NCBI GenBank assembly: GCA_030536555.1
Contig: JAUNPU010000007.1
Coordinates: forward strand, 62,001 to 126,000
DNA from: Eubacteriales bacterium
GTDB lineage: Bacteria; Bacillota; Clostridia; Lachnospirales; Lachnospiraceae
Reading direction: 5' to 3'
Length of the DNA: 64,000 bases
Shown here piece after piece: positions 9,411 through 18,410 of this stretch (positions are counted from its first letter, which is position 1; the number at the start of each line of letters is the position of its first letter). The notes beneath the pieces were generated by a model, which was given only the letters and a program-made list of their open reading frames with translations, was not told the origin of the DNA and ran no database searches. Both the position numbers and the translations under genes were made by a program.

Positions 9411-9439
9411 TTGACATTTGCAGGTAAAGTTCTTAAAAT
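9411..9439 (+). promoter_or_regulatory. SigA-type promoter for the MBL-fold gene
   Basis: TTGACA (9411-9416), a 17-nt spacer, and TAAAAT (9434-9439), about 55 nt before the ATG at 9495. The -35 box is perfect and the -10 matches 5 of 6. Its position also argues that the upstream in-frame ATG at 9291 is not the translation start. Confidence 0.8.
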
Positions 9440-9494
9440 GGAGATAACAGGGAAAATTGCAGGCGGAATGCCCGCAGTAAAAGAGGGGGTTGAC

Positions 9495-10505
9495 ATGCAG
9501 GAGATTTTACACAACATTTTTCTGGAGACAATTACTTATTCCAATCGCCATATGAGTCCGAGAAATCTCTGGATCGTGAAGCAGGAGGGGCGCAGCCTGA
9601 TGGTGGACACCTCCTTTCAGTTTGCCAGAGACTGGTCGGTCATCCAGAATATGGTGAAGCAGCTTGGGATTGCATATAAGGATCTGGATGTATTCATCAC
9701 CCATGACCATCCGGATCATTCCGGTCTGGCACCGGAGCTGGAAGAGCTGGGGGCGCGGATTCTGATGAACCCGGAGGAGACCAGGAGGCGGGCAGATCTG
9801 TTCCACAGTTACCTGGTAGACGAGAAGGCGCGTATCGACAACCTGCGCACCGTCGGTGTGACGAAGGAGGATACGCCGGAGGTGTATGATACGTTTATGG
9901 CATACACCAACCGGGCATTTGAAGAGCTGACGGGAAAGCAGGACTTTAGCTATACGCCGGTGCATCCGGGGGAGGTGCTTTCCTATGGGGAGTATGAGTT
10001 CGAGGTGGTTTCGCTAAAGGGACATACCTTCGGGCAGTGCGGGCTGTATGAGCCGAAGCACAGGCTGCTGTTCTGCGGGGATCAGATCATGACGACGATC
10101 GTTCCCATTGTGGGAAGTCAGCACACGGATATGAAGCTTTTAAGCAGCTACATGCAGTCTCTGGGAGAAATGAAGCATCGATATGCGGACTGTATGTTCC
10201 TGCCCTGCCACTACGGACCGATCGATGACGTGGAGAAGGAGGCAAACCGGATCATCCTGGGATATCTGGACAAGTGCGATATCATGAGGCGGGTGCTGGA
10301 GGAGAGCGGACAGGCGCTGACCACCCGGGATGTGGGCGTGCGGGCCTACGGCAGGAGCCAGGGGCCGCCGGATTATCAGCATTTTGCATCCTGTACCCAG
10401 ATCTGGGCGAAGACATTTTCCTGTATGGAGTACATGTACGAGCAGGGATTTGTGGAGCGATTTGAGCGGGATGGCATTATTTACTGGAAAACCCCTTGCA
10501 ATTAG
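9495..10505 (+). CDS. MBL-fold metallo-hydrolase
   Basis: 336 residues from ATG 9495, chosen because it has an SD (GAGGGGG) and a consensus promoter just upstream. The frame is open back to 9291, but that part is low-complexity and overlaps the promoter. The metallo-beta-lactamase metal motif HDHPDHSG lies at about residues 74-81, a further His at GHTFGQCG, Asp at FCGDQIM and His at LPCHYGP, so the dinuclear metal site looks complete. A C-terminal region of about 90 residues may be a small helical/winged domain. The substrate is not predictable. It ends at the promoter and leader of the rimP operon. Confidence 0.85.
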   Translation: MQEILHNIFLETITYSNRHMSPRNLWIVKQEGRSLMVDTSFQFARDWSVIQNMVKQLGIAYKDLDVFITHDHPDHSGLAPELEELGARILMNPEETRRRADLFHSYLVDEKARIDNLRTVGVTKEDTPEVYDTFMAYTNRAFEELTGKQDFSYTPVHPGEVLSYGEYEFEVVSLKGHTFGQCGLYEPKHRLLFCGDQIMTTIVPIVGSQHTDMKLLSSYMQSLGEMKHRYADCMFLPCHYGPIDDVEKEANRIILGYLDKCDIMRRVLEESGQALTTRDVGVRAYGRSQGPPDYQHFASCTQIWAKTFSCMEYMYEQGFVERFERDGIIYWKTPCN

Positions 10506-10524
10506 CATAAGCAGGTGGTATAAT
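10496..10524 (+). promoter_or_regulatory. predicted promoter of the rimP-nusA-infB operon
   Basis: TTGCAA (10496-10501), a 17-nt spacer and a perfect TATAAT (10519-10524). The -35 box overlaps the last codons of the MBL gene. The transcript would start near 10531 and run through a 12-bp hairpin before rimP, giving an RNA leader of about 145 nt. Confidence 0.65.
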
Positions 10525-10555
10525 GGACACGATAACATGATAGTATGAATAGGAT

Positions 10556-10587
10556 GAGAGTGGACTTCCAAGTCCACTCTCAATTTT
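10556..10587 (+). terminator. 12-bp hairpin with short T tract (terminator or attenuator)
   Basis: GAGAGTGGACTT (10556-10567) pairs perfectly with AAGTCCACTCTC (10570-10581) and is followed by AATTTTATG. It lies after the MBL gene and also after the predicted rimP promoter. It may therefore end MBL transcription, attenuate the NusA operon, or both. The T tract is weak. Confidence 0.65.
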
Positions 10588-10676
10588 ATGTTGCTATGCA
10601 TACGGGAGAGAAGGTCCGTAAGACTTTCCGCCCGGAAAGCTTATTCATCGGAACAGTACACAAGTGAGGTGAGAGC

Positions 10677-11144
10677 ATGACAAGAAGAGAAGAGTACGAA
10701 TCCAGAACAGAGAAGTTCCTGCTTCCGGTTCTTGATGAGCATCAGTTTGAGCTGGTGGACGTGGAGTATGTGAAGGAAGCCGGCAACTGGTATCTGCGCG
10801 CCTACATTGACAAGGAAGGCGGCATTACCGTGGATGACTGCGAGGTGATCAGCCGGCTCTTAAGCGACTGGCTGGATAAGGAGGACTTCATCCAGGACAG
10901 CTACATTATGGAGGTGAGTTCTCCGGGGCTTGGAAGACCCCTTAAGAAAGACAAGGACTTTGAGCGGAGCCTGGGAGATGAGGTGGAGATCCGGTTATTC
11001 AAGGCACGCAACAAGCAGAAGGAATTTACGGGTATCTTAAAGTCTTACGATAAGGAGAACGTGACCATCGAGACAGAGGACGGCACGGAGGAGACCTTTG
11101 CACGGGCAGAGCTGGCACTGATCCGGCTGGCTTTCGACTTTTAG
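10677..11144 (+). CDS. rimP: ribosome maturation factor RimP
   Basis: 155 residues. The RimP N-terminal domain (FELVDVEYVKEAGNWYLRAYIDKEGGI..DDCEVISR) and the signature VSSPGLGRPLKK are clear, followed by the small SH3-like C-terminal domain. It assists 30S subunit maturation. It is the first gene of the classical rimP-nusA-ylxR-ylxQ-infB-rbfA operon. An SD (GTGAGGTGAGAGC) precedes ATG 10677. Confidence 0.96.
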   Translation: MTRREEYESRTEKFLLPVLDEHQFELVDVEYVKEAGNWYLRAYIDKEGGITVDDCEVISRLLSDWLDKEDFIQDSYIMEVSSPGLGRPLKKDKDFERSLGDEVEIRLFKARNKQKEFTGILKSYDKENVTIETEDGTEETFARAELALIRLAFDF

Positions 11145-11222
11145 CTGATGCAGGCGGCAGACCGGATTCGGGGGCTGCTGCCACAACGAACGAAACGGGA
11201 ATTGTTTTAGGAGGATAAAACC

Positions 11223-12392
11223 ATGAATAAAGAGTTAATTGAAGCGCTGGAAGTGCTGGAGAAGGAGAAGAACATCAGCAAGGCTACCTTACTGGAAGCG
11301 ATTGAGAACTCTCTGCTGACTGCCTGCAAGAACCATTTTGGCAAGGCGGACAACGTGAAGGTTGTCATCAACCCGACCACCGGCGATTTCTCTGTATATG
11401 CAGAGAAGGAGGTTGTGGAAGAGGTGGAGGATCCGCTGACCCAGATCTGTCTGGCAGAGGCGAAGCTGAAGAATCCGAAGTACTATCTGGGTGACATTGT
11501 ACACTGCCCGATTGAGTCCAAGTCCTTTGGACGTATCGCAACCCAGAATGCGAAGAACGTGATTCTGCAGAAGATCCGCGAGGAGGAGCGCAGTCAGCAG
11601 TTCAACGAGTGGTACAGCAAGGAGAAGGATATCGTGACCGGTATCGTTCAGCGCTACTTAGGCAAGAACATCAGCATCAACTTAGGTCGTGTGGATGCCA
11701 TTTTAAATGAGGCAGAGCAGGTGAAGACCGAGGTCTTCAAGCCGACCGAGCGCATCAAGGTGTATGTGCTGGAAGTTAAGGATACCCCGAAGGGACCGCG
11801 CATTTCCGTATCCAGAACCCATCCGGATCTGGTGAAGCGTCTGTTCGAGGAGGAGGTTGCAGAGGTGAAGGACGGCACCGTGGAGATCAAGGCCATTGCC
11901 CGTGAGGCAGGCTCCAGAACCAAGATTGCCGTATATTCCAACGATGCCAATGTAGATCCGGTGGGCGCATGTGTCGGCATGAACGGTGCCCGTGTAGGCT
12001 CCATCGTCAACGAGCTGCGTGGCGAGAAGATCGACATCATCACCTGGGATGACAACCCGGCATTCCTGATCGAGAACGCGCTGAGCCCGGCAAAGGTCAT
12101 CTGCGTTGTGGCTGACGAGGAGGTGCGGGAAGCACAGGTTATCGTTCCGGATTACCAGCTGTCTCTTGCCATCGGCAAAGAGGGACAGAATGCAAGACTG
12201 GCAGCAAGACTGACCGGTTACAAGATTGATATTAAGAGCGAGACTCAGGCAAGAGAAATGGGTCTCTTCGAGGAGATGGGAATCGATTATCAGGAGGAAG
12301 GCGTCTACGATGACTTCCAGACGGATTTTGAGGTTTCCGCTTCTGATGAAAGCTACCAGACCGATGAGGTTTCAGACGAGACCGCAGAGTAA
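11223..12392 (+). CDS. nusA: transcription elongation/termination factor NusA
   Basis: 389 residues: an N-terminal RNA-polymerase-binding domain (1-130), an S1 domain (about 131-200), two KH domains (about 200-345, with VDPVGACVGMNGARVGSIVNEL and LAIGKEGQNARLAARLTG), and an acidic tail rich in D/E. This is the short Gram-positive form without the C-terminal acidic repeats of enterobacteria. The SD AGGAGG lies 9 nt upstream. It modulates pausing, termination and antitermination. Confidence 0.97.
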   Translation: MNKELIEALEVLEKEKNISKATLLEAIENSLLTACKNHFGKADNVKVVINPTTGDFSVYAEKEVVEEVEDPLTQICLAEAKLKNPKYYLGDIVHCPIESKSFGRIATQNAKNVILQKIREEERSQQFNEWYSKEKDIVTGIVQRYLGKNISINLGRVDAILNEAEQVKTEVFKPTERIKVYVLEVKDTPKGPRISVSRTHPDLVKRLFEEEVAEVKDGTVEIKAIAREAGSRTKIAVYSNDANVDPVGACVGMNGARVGSIVNELRGEKIDIITWDDNPAFLIENALSPAKVICVVADEEVREAQVIVPDYQLSLAIGKEGQNARLAARLTGYKIDIKSETQAREMGLFEEMGIDYQEEGVYDDFQTDFEVSASDESYQTDEVSDETAE

Positions 12393-12458
12393 GTGACAGC
12401 TTCGGCGGCCGGGACAGCAGGAGAACGGCTGACAGGAAAACAGATAGGATGTGAGTAA

Positions 12459-12731
12459 ATGGTGAATGGAAAGAAGGTTCCTCAGAGACAGTGTATCGGC
12501 TGTGGGGAGATGAAGAACAAGAAAGAGATGATCCGCATACTGAAGACTCCGGAAGGAGAATTCACGGTGGATGCGACCGGAAGGAAGAACGGGAGAGGCG
12601 CTTATATCTGTCCGTCCATGGACTGCTTTCAGAAGGCAGTGAAGGGAAGAGGGCTGGAGCGTTCCTTCAAGATGGCGATCCCGAAGGAAGTATATGAGAC
12701 TCTGGAGAAGGAGATGGAGCAGCTTGGATAA
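12459..12731 (+). CDS. rnpM: YlxR family protein (RNase P modulator RnpM)
   Basis: 90 residues of the DUF448/YlxR fold with the conserved RQCIGCGEMKNKKEMIRI near the N-terminus and GRGAYICPS in the middle. In Bacillus the homologue binds RNase P RNA and modulates its activity. It sits in its standard place between nusA and the L7Ae-like gene, and its stop codon lies inside the start of that gene. Confidence 0.93.
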   Translation: MVNGKKVPQRQCIGCGEMKNKKEMIRILKTPEGEFTVDATGRKNGRGAYICPSMDCFQKAVKGRGLERSFKMAIPKEVYETLEKEMEQLG

Positions 12732-13071
12732 TACGCAGAAGATTATGAATCTGATCGGTCTTGCGACCAAGGCCGGAAAGACAGCCAGCGGAGAATTCTC
12801 CACGGAGAAGGCTGTAAAGTCCGGAAAAGCTCATCTTGTGATTGTATCCGCAGAGGCTTCGGACAATACGAAGAAGATGTTCACCAATATGTGCACGTAC
12901 TATAAGGTTCCAATCTGTTATTTTGGCGGAAAAGGTGAGCTTGGACACGCGATGGGCAAGGAGATGCGGGCATCTCTGGCTGTTGTGGATGCAGGTCTTG
13001 CCAAAGCGATTCTGAAACAATTGAACTTGAATGGGAATATGATCGGAGGTAGTGAGTATGAGAGTAAGTGA
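12724..13071 (+). CDS. L7Ae/L30e-like RNA-binding protein YlxQ
   Basis: 115 residues if started at TTG 12724, which has AAGGAGATGGAG just upstream and overlaps the ylxR stop by 8 nt. An alternative ATG at 12745 lacks a good SD. The sequence ([21 protein letters not shown], then a Lys/Gly-rich core) fits the YlxQ branch of the L7Ae kink-turn-binding family. The 3' end overlaps infB by 14 nt, indicating tight translational coupling. Confidence 0.9.
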   Translation: MDNTQKIMNLIGLATKAGKTASGEFSTEKAVKSGKAHLVIVSAEASDNTKKMFTNMCTYYKVPICYFGGKGELGHAMGKEMRASLAVVDAGLAKAILKQLNLNGNMIGGSEYESK

Positions 13072-15967
13072 ACTTGCAAAAGAAGTAGGGAAGACGAGTA
13101 AGGAGGTACTGGATATCTTACAGAAAAATAATCAGGATGTGAAATCACATTCCTCTAATGTAAATGACGAACAGATCGGGATGGTAAAGCGTGGCGCAGG
13201 CGCTGCGAAGCCGTCTGAGAAGGCACCGGCAGAGGGAGAGGCACCGAAGAAGAAGATTGCGGCAGTATATCGTCCGCAGAACTCCCAGCAGAGACCGGCA
13301 CGCCCGGCGAAACCGCAGGCACCGGCGCAGAGCGCAGGAGCAGCAAAGGCAGCAGCACCGTCACAGAGTGCACCGGCAGCAAAAGCACCGGAGACCGCAG
13401 CGAGACCGCAGGCACCGGCACAGGCTGGCGCAGCAGCAAGACCGCAGAATCCGGCTCAGACCGGCGCACCGGCAGCTCGTGAGGGCAGACCGGCACAGGG
13501 CGGCTACCAGGGCAATCGAGATAACCGCGACAGCCGTGACGGACGTCAGGGCGGCTATCAGGGTAACCGTGATGGAAGACCGCAGGGACAGGGCTTCGGC
13601 GGTCGTGACAACCGCGATGGACGTCAGGGCGGCTATCAGGGAGGCCGCGACAACCGTGATGGAAGACCGCAGGGACAGGGCTTTGGAGGCAACCGCGACG
13701 GACGTCAGGGCGGCTACCAGGGTAACCGCGACAACCGTGACGGAAGACCGCAGGGACAGGGCTTTGGAGGCAACCGCGACGGACGTCAGGGCGGCTACCA
13801 GGGTAACCGCGACAACCGTGACGGAAGACCGCAGGGACAGGGCTTTGGAGGCAACCGCGACGGACGTCAGGGCGGCTATCAGGGTAACCGCGACGGAAGA
13901 CCGCAGGGTCAGGGCGGCTTTGGAGGCAACCGCGACAACCGCGACGGAAGACCGCAGGGTCAGGGCGGCTTTGGCGGCAATCGTGACGGACGCGGCCAGG
14001 GTCAGGGCGGCAGAAGAGATTCTGCACCGAAGAGCTACGATACGCCGTTGGCAACCAAGCCGTCAAGCAACCGTCCAAATAAGAATAACTACAAGAACGA
14101 TCGTTTCAATAAGACCAAGATGGTAGAGGACGGCCCGAGAAACAAGGGTGGCAAGGTATCCAAGCATCCGTTCATCATGCCGCAGAAGCCGGTAGAGGAG
14201 AAGGTGGAGGAGACCGTAAAGGTAATCACCATTCCGGAGGTACTGACCATCAAGGATCTGGCAGATCAGATGAAGATGCAGCCGTCTGTCATCATCAAGA
14301 AGCTGTTCTTACAGGGTGAGATCGTGACCATGAACTCCGAGATCGACTACGAGAAGGCAGAGGAGATCGCCATGGAGTACGACATTCTCTGTGAGAAGGA
14401 GGAGAAGGTCGATGTGATCGCAGAGCTTCTGAAAGAGGAAGAAGAGGATGAGACCGATATGGTTACCAGACCGCCGGTAGTCTGCGTTATGGGTCACGTT
14501 GACCATGGTAAGACTTCCCTGCTGGATGCCATCCGTTCCGCCAATGTTACCTCCCGCGAGGCAGGTGGTATTACCCAGCACATCGGTGCTTATACGGTAG
14601 AGATCAACAATCAGCAGATCACCTTCCTGGATACTCCGGGACATGAGGCATTTACTGCAATGCGTATGCGTGGCGCACAGTCCACAGATATCGCAATCCT
14701 GGTTGTGGCAGCAGACGACGGCGTGATGCCGCAGACCGTTGAGGCAATCAACCATGCGAAGGCAGCCGGTGTCGAGATCATCGTTGCCATCAACAAGATC
14801 GACAAGCCAAGTGCCAACATTGACCGCGTAAAGCAGGAGCTGGCAGAGCATGAGCTGGTACCGGAGGACTGGGGCGGCAGCACCATTTTCGTACCGGTAT
14901 CCGCACATACCAAGGAAGGTATTCCGGAGCTGCTGGAGATGATCCTGCTGGCATCTGAGGTGAAGGAGCTGAAGGCGAACCCGAACCGTAAGGCGAGAGG
15001 TCTTGTGATCGAGGCAGAGCTGGATAAGGGCAAAGGCCCGGTTGCCACCATTCTGGTACAGAAGGGTACCCTGCGTGTGGGCGACAATGTAACCGCCGGT
15101 CCGTGTTACGGTAAGGTCCGCGCCATGATGGATGACAAGGGCCGCAGAGTCAAGGAGGCCGGTCCGTCCATGCCGGTTGAGATCCTGGGCTTAAATGACG
15201 TTCCGGGTGCAGGCGATGTGCTGATGGCAACCGAGAACGAGAAAGAGGCAAGAAGTTACGCGGAGACCTTCATCGCAGAGAGCAAGAACAAGCTGCTTGA
15301 GGACACCAAGTCCAAGCTGTCTCTGGATGATCTGTTCAGTCAGATCAAGGCCGGCAACGTCAAGGAGCTGCCGCTGATCATCAAGGCTGACGTACAGGGT
15401 TCTGTGGAGGCTGTGAAGCAGAGTCTGGTGAAGCTGTCCAACGAGGAGGTTGTGGTCAAGGTGATCCACGGCGGTGTTGGTGCCATCAACGAGTCCGACG
15501 TGTCTCTGGCATCTGCATCCAATGCAATCATCATCGGCTTCAACGTGAGACCGGATGCAACCGCCAAGTCCATCGCAGAACGCGAGAAGGTGGACGTGCG
15601 CCTGTACCGTGTCATCTACCAGGCAATCGAGGATGTGGAAGCTGCCATGAAGGGCATGCTGGATCCGATCTTCGAGGAGCAGGTAATCGGTCACGCAATC
15701 GTGCGCCAGACCTTCAAGGCTTCCGGCGTTGGTACCATCGCAGGTGCATACGTGATGGATGGTAAGTTCCAGAGAGGCTGTTCCTGCCGTATCACCCGTG
15801 AGGGCGAGCAGATCTTCGAGGGCGCTCTGGCATCTCTGAAGCGCTTCAAGGATGATGTGAAGGAAGTGGCAACCGGCTATGAGTGCGGTCTGGTATTTGA
15901 GAAGTTCAATGACCTGAAGGAAGACGATATGGTAGAGGCATATACCATGGTCGAGGTTCCGCGCTAG
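13058..15967 (+). CDS. infB: translation initiation factor IF-2
   Basis: 969 residues from ATG 13058, which has GGAGGT at the right distance; GTG 13052 is too close to that SD. The N-terminal IF2_N module ([21 protein letters not shown]) is followed by a very long low-complexity linker of Ala/Pro and then Arg/Gly/Asp/Gln repeats (about residues 60-320). Then come a second IF2_N module ([17 protein letters not shown]), the GTPase domain with GHVDHGKTS near residue 479, DTPGHEAF and NKIDKP, and domains II-IV. It brings initiator tRNA to the 30S subunit. The catalytic part is normal; the linker is unusually repetitive. Confidence 0.97.
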   Translation: MRVSELAKEVGKTSKEVLDILQKNNQDVKSHSSNVNDEQIGMVKRGAGAAKPSEKAPAEGEAPKKKIAAVYRPQNSQQRPARPAKPQAPAQSAGAAKAAAPSQSAPAAKAPETAARPQAPAQAGAAARPQNPAQTGAPAAREGRPAQGGYQGNRDNRDSRDGRQGGYQGNRDGRPQGQGFGGRDNRDGRQGGYQGGRDNRDGRPQGQGFGGNRDGRQGGYQGNRDNRDGRPQGQGFGGNRDGRQGGYQGNRDNRDGRPQGQGFGGNRDGRQGGYQGNRDGRPQGQGGFGGNRDNRDGRPQGQGGFGGNRDGRGQGQGGRRDSAPKSYDTPLATKPSSNRPNKNNYKNDRFNKTKMVEDGPRNKGGKVSKHPFIMPQKPVEEKVEETVKVITIPEVLTIKDLADQMKMQPSVIIKKLFLQGEIVTMNSEIDYEKAEEIAMEYDILCEKEEKVDVIAELLKEEEEDETDMVTRPPVVCVMGHVDHGKTSLLDAIRSANVTSREAGGITQHIGAYTVEINNQQITFLDTPGHEAFTAMRMRGAQSTDIAILVVAADDGVMPQTVEAINHAKAAGVEIIVAINKIDKPSANIDRVKQELAEHELVPEDWGGSTIFVPVSAHTKEGIPELLEMILLASEVKELKANPNRKARGLVIEAELDKGKGPVATILVQKGTLRVGDNVTAGPCYGKVRAMMDDKGRRVKEAGPSMPVEILGLNDVPGAGDVLMATENEKEARSYAETFIAESKNKLLEDTKSKLSLDDLFSQIKAGNVKELPLIIKADVQGSVEAVKQSLVKLSNEEVVVKVIHGGVGAINESDVSLASASNAIIIGFNVRPDATAKSIAEREKVDVRLYRVIYQAIEDVEAAMKGMLDPIFEEQVIGHAIVRQTFKASGVGTIAGAYVMDGKFQRGCSCRITREGEQIFEGALASLKRFKDDVKEVATGYECGLVFEKFNDLKEDDMVEAYTMVEVPR
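13500..14014 (+). repeat. in-frame Arg/Gly repeat tract within infB, 81-bp units
   Basis: Repeats of the type [27 protein letters not shown] fill this stretch. Two successive 81-bp units beginning at 13680 and 13761, with the next at 13842, are almost identical at the DNA level, which suggests recent expansion. All units are multiples of three, so the frame is kept. Confidence 0.92.
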
Positions 15968-15988
15968 GAAGCAGGAAGGAAATCATTT

Positions 15989-16354
15989 ATGCGTAAAAAC
16001 AGCATTAAAAATACAAGAATCAACATGGAAGTACAGCGGGAATTAAGCGAGATCATCCGCACGGAGATCAAGGACCCGCGGGTGACGGCAGCCATGACCA
16101 CGGTAGTAGCCGTGGAAGTGACGCCGGACTTAAAGTACTGCAAGGCATATATCAGCGTTCTGGGCGATCAGGAGAAAGCCCAGGATGCGATCGTGGGTCT
16201 TAAGAGCGCGGTGGGCTATATCCGCCGCGAGCTGGCTCACCGGATCAACTTAAGAAATACCCCGGAGATCAGCTTTGTGCTGGATCAGTCCATCGAGTAC
16301 GGTGTGAACATGTCCAGACTGATCGACGAGGTGACGAAAGATCTCAAGGACTGA
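15989..16354 (+). CDS. rbfA: ribosome-binding factor A
   Basis: 121 residues with the KH-like RbfA fold: N-terminal INMEVQRELSEIIRTEIKDPRV, the central TPDLKYCKAYISVLG and C-terminal LAHRINLRNTPEISFVLDQS. It assists 16S 5'-end maturation and cold adaptation. It lies 21 nt after infB with an SD GAAGGAAA, in its usual operon position. Confidence 0.96.
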   Translation: MRKNSIKNTRINMEVQRELSEIIRTEIKDPRVTAAMTTVVAVEVTPDLKYCKAYISVLGDQEKAQDAIVGLKSAVGYIRRELAHRINLRNTPEISFVLDQSIEYGVNMSRLIDEVTKDLKD

Positions 16355-16383
16355 GATTCTCATAAAAGAATGGAGTGATGCAG

Positions 16384-17367
16384 ATGAGCAGATTATTGGA
16401 ATTGGCACAGGAAGCGGAGAGCATTGCAATCCTGGGACATGTGCGCCCGGACGGAGACTGCGTAGGTTCCTGCCTTGCTGTCTGGAACTATCTGGAGGAA
16501 CAGTATCCGGCAAAGGACATTCAGGTTTACCTGGAGAAGCCGCCGGTGAAGTTCAACTATCTGAAGCATTTTGATTCCATCAGTCAGGATGCACAGACCG
16601 GCAAATGCTACGATCTGTGCATCTGTCTGGACAGTGGCGACAAGTCCCGGCTGGGGGACTTTGTGGGATATCTTGATACGGCGAAGAAGAGCATCTGCCT
16701 GGATCACCATATCACCAACATGGGTTATGCGCAGGATAATATCGTTCAGGCGGACGCAAGCTCCACCTGTGAGGTCCTGTATTCGTCTCTGGAGCAGGAG
16801 CGGATCAGCAGAGCCGTGGCAGAGTGTATTTACACCGGTATCATCCACGACACCAATGTGTTCAAGAACAGCAATACCTCCGCCTACACCATGGAAGTGG
16901 CAGGACGGATGATGGAAAAGGGCATTGACTTTGGCCGGATCATTGACGAAAGCTTTTACCGCAAGACCTATGTGCAGAATCAGATCATGGGGCGGGCGGT
17001 GCTGGAGAGCGTGGTATTTCTGGACGGCAGATGCATTTTCAGCGTGGCACGCAAGAAGGATATGGACTTCTACGGAGTGGAAAGCTCCGATCTGGACGGC
17101 ATTGTGGACCAGCTTCGGGTGACGGAGGGCATAGAGTGCGCGATCTTCATGTATGAGACGGAGAATCACATGTACAAGGTCAGCATGCGGTCCAATCATG
17201 TGGTGGATGTGAGTAAGGTGGCGTCCTACTTTGGCGGCGGCGGTCATATCCGCGCGGCAGGATGTACCATGAGCGGCAGTGTCCATGATGTGATCAACAA
17301 CCTGTCGGAGCACATTGAGAAGCAGCTGGACGCAGCAGAAGACAGCCCGAAGGAGCAGGAAGCATAA
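16384..17367 (+). CDS. nrnA: DHH-family nanoRNase/pAp phosphatase NrnA
   Basis: 327 residues from ATG 16384, about 8 nt after GGAG; ATG 16378 is only 2 nt from it. DHH motifs: GHVRPDGDCVGS near residue 20, CLDSGD near 80, LDHHITN near 100 and IIHDTNVF near 155. The C-terminal DHHA1 domain ends with GGGGHIRAAGC. It degrades very short RNAs and dephosphorylates pAp. Its stop overlaps the truB start by one base (TAATG). Confidence 0.93.
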   Translation: MSRLLELAQEAESIAILGHVRPDGDCVGSCLAVWNYLEEQYPAKDIQVYLEKPPVKFNYLKHFDSISQDAQTGKCYDLCICLDSGDKSRLGDFVGYLDTAKKSICLDHHITNMGYAQDNIVQADASSTCEVLYSSLEQERISRAVAECIYTGIIHDTNVFKNSNTSAYTMEVAGRMMEKGIDFGRIIDESFYRKTYVQNQIMGRAVLESVVFLDGRCIFSVARKKDMDFYGVESSDLDGIVDQLRVTEGIECAIFMYETENHMYKVSMRSNHVVDVSKVASYFGGGGHIRAAGCTMSGSVHDVINNLSEHIEKQLDAAEDSPKEQEA

Positions 17368-18410
17368 TGGATGGCATTATCAATGTCTATAAGGAAAAAG
17401 GATATACCTCTCATGACGTCGTGGCGAAGATGAGAGGTATTTTACGAATGAAGAAGATCGGTCACACGGGAACTCTGGACCCGGCGGCGGAAGGGGTACT
17501 TCCGGTCTGTCTGGGAAAAGGGACGAAGCTGTGTGACATGCTGACGGATAAGACCAAGACCTACCGGGCCGTGATGCTCTTAGGACAGGAGACAGATACC
17601 CAGGATACCACCGGTCAGGTGCTGGCTCAGTATCCGGTGACCGTGACCGGGGAGCAGGTGCGGGAGGCGGTGATGGGCTTTCTGGGACCTTACATGCAGG
17701 TTCCGCCCATGTACTCAGCGCTGAAGGTCAATGGAAAGAAGCTCTACGAGCTGGCACGTGCCGGCAAAGAGGTGGAGCGTCAGGCGAGACCGGTGGAGAT
17801 TCTGGACATTCAGGTGGAAGCCGTGGACCTGCCAAGGGTGACCATGAGCGTCACCTGCTCCAAAGGCACCTACATCCGGACTCTGTGCTATGACATCGGC
17901 CGGAAGTTAGGCTGCGGCGGCTGTATGGAATCTCTGCTTCGGACCCGTGTGGACCGGTTCTGTCTGGAGGATGCGCTGACCCTGGCACAGATTGAGCAGC
18001 TTCGTGATCTTGGGCAGGTGGAGCAGCATGTGGTGCCGGTGGACGGCGTATTTGCGGACCTGCCGAAGCTTCGGATGAATGGGGCGGAGGGAGATAAGCT
18101 GGTACATAACGGCAATCCGTTTCCCACCGGTCAGGCGCTGTATGCGGCTGCAAGGGCTGCGGCAGATGCGGCGGAGACTGTGGCAGAGGTTGCGGCAGAT
18201 GCGGTGGAGACTGTGACAGGAGCTGCAGCAGATGCGGCGGAGACTGTGACAGAGGTTGCAGAGGCTGCGGCAGTCGGAGAAGCAGATTGTCCGCGTTTTG
18301 TCCGTGTCCGTGTCTATGACAGCCAGGACCAGTTTATTGGAATTTACGAATATCAGGAAGAGAAGCAGCGGTACAAGCCGCAGAAAATATTTCTTGGAGG
18401 CAGCCAGTGA
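17367..18410 (+). CDS. truB: tRNA pseudouridine-55 synthase TruB with repeat insertion
   Basis: 347 residues, longer than the usual 290-310. The catalytic motif GHTGTLDPAAEGVLPVC (Asp of TLDP) is near residue 38, and YRAVMLLGQETDTQDTTG follows. The C-terminal RNA-binding domain is interrupted at about residues 255-305 by an Ala-rich insert made of three 11-residue repeats (AADAAETVAEV type), after which the domain resumes with RFVRVRVYDSQDQFIGIYEY. The insert sits in a surface loop region, so activity is probably kept. It starts at the nrnA stop and ends at the ribF start (TGATG), giving full translational coupling. Confidence 0.94.
   Translation: MDGIINVYKEKGYTSHDVVAKMRGILRMKKIGHTGTLDPAAEGVLPVCLGKGTKLCDMLTDKTKTYRAVMLLGQETDTQDTTGQVLAQYPVTVTGEQVREAVMGFLGPYMQVPPMYSALKVNGKKLYELARAGKEVERQARPVEILDIQVEAVDLPRVTMSVTCSKGTYIRTLCYDIGRKLGCGGCMESLLRTRVDRFCLEDALTLAQIEQLRDLGQVEQHVVPVDGVFADLPKLRMNGAEGDKLVHNGNPFPTGQALYAAARAAADAAETVAEVAADAVETVTGAAADAAETVTEVAEAAAVGEADCPRFVRVRVYDSQDQFIGIYEYQEEKQRYKPQKIFLGGSQ
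18159..18257 (+). repeat. three 33-bp tandem repeats inside truB
   Basis: Units start at 18159, 18192 and 18225 and encode AADAAETVAEV, AADAVETVTGA and AADAAETVTEV. The unit length is a multiple of three and the frame is preserved. Confidence 0.93.

Noticed and set aside
9291..9494. Upstream start of the MBL-fold protein
   Set aside because: The region contains a consensus promoter at 9411-9439, and the conserved domain begins just after ATG 9495.
13500..14014. Possible CRISPR array
   Set aside because: The repeats are contiguous, in frame with IF-2 and without unique spacers. No cas gene is present in the window.
13155..14126. Long alternative frames across the infB repeat tract (both strands)
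   Set aside because: They arise from the periodic GC-rich repeats and encode only Arg/Asp/Thr or Pro/Arg low complexity.
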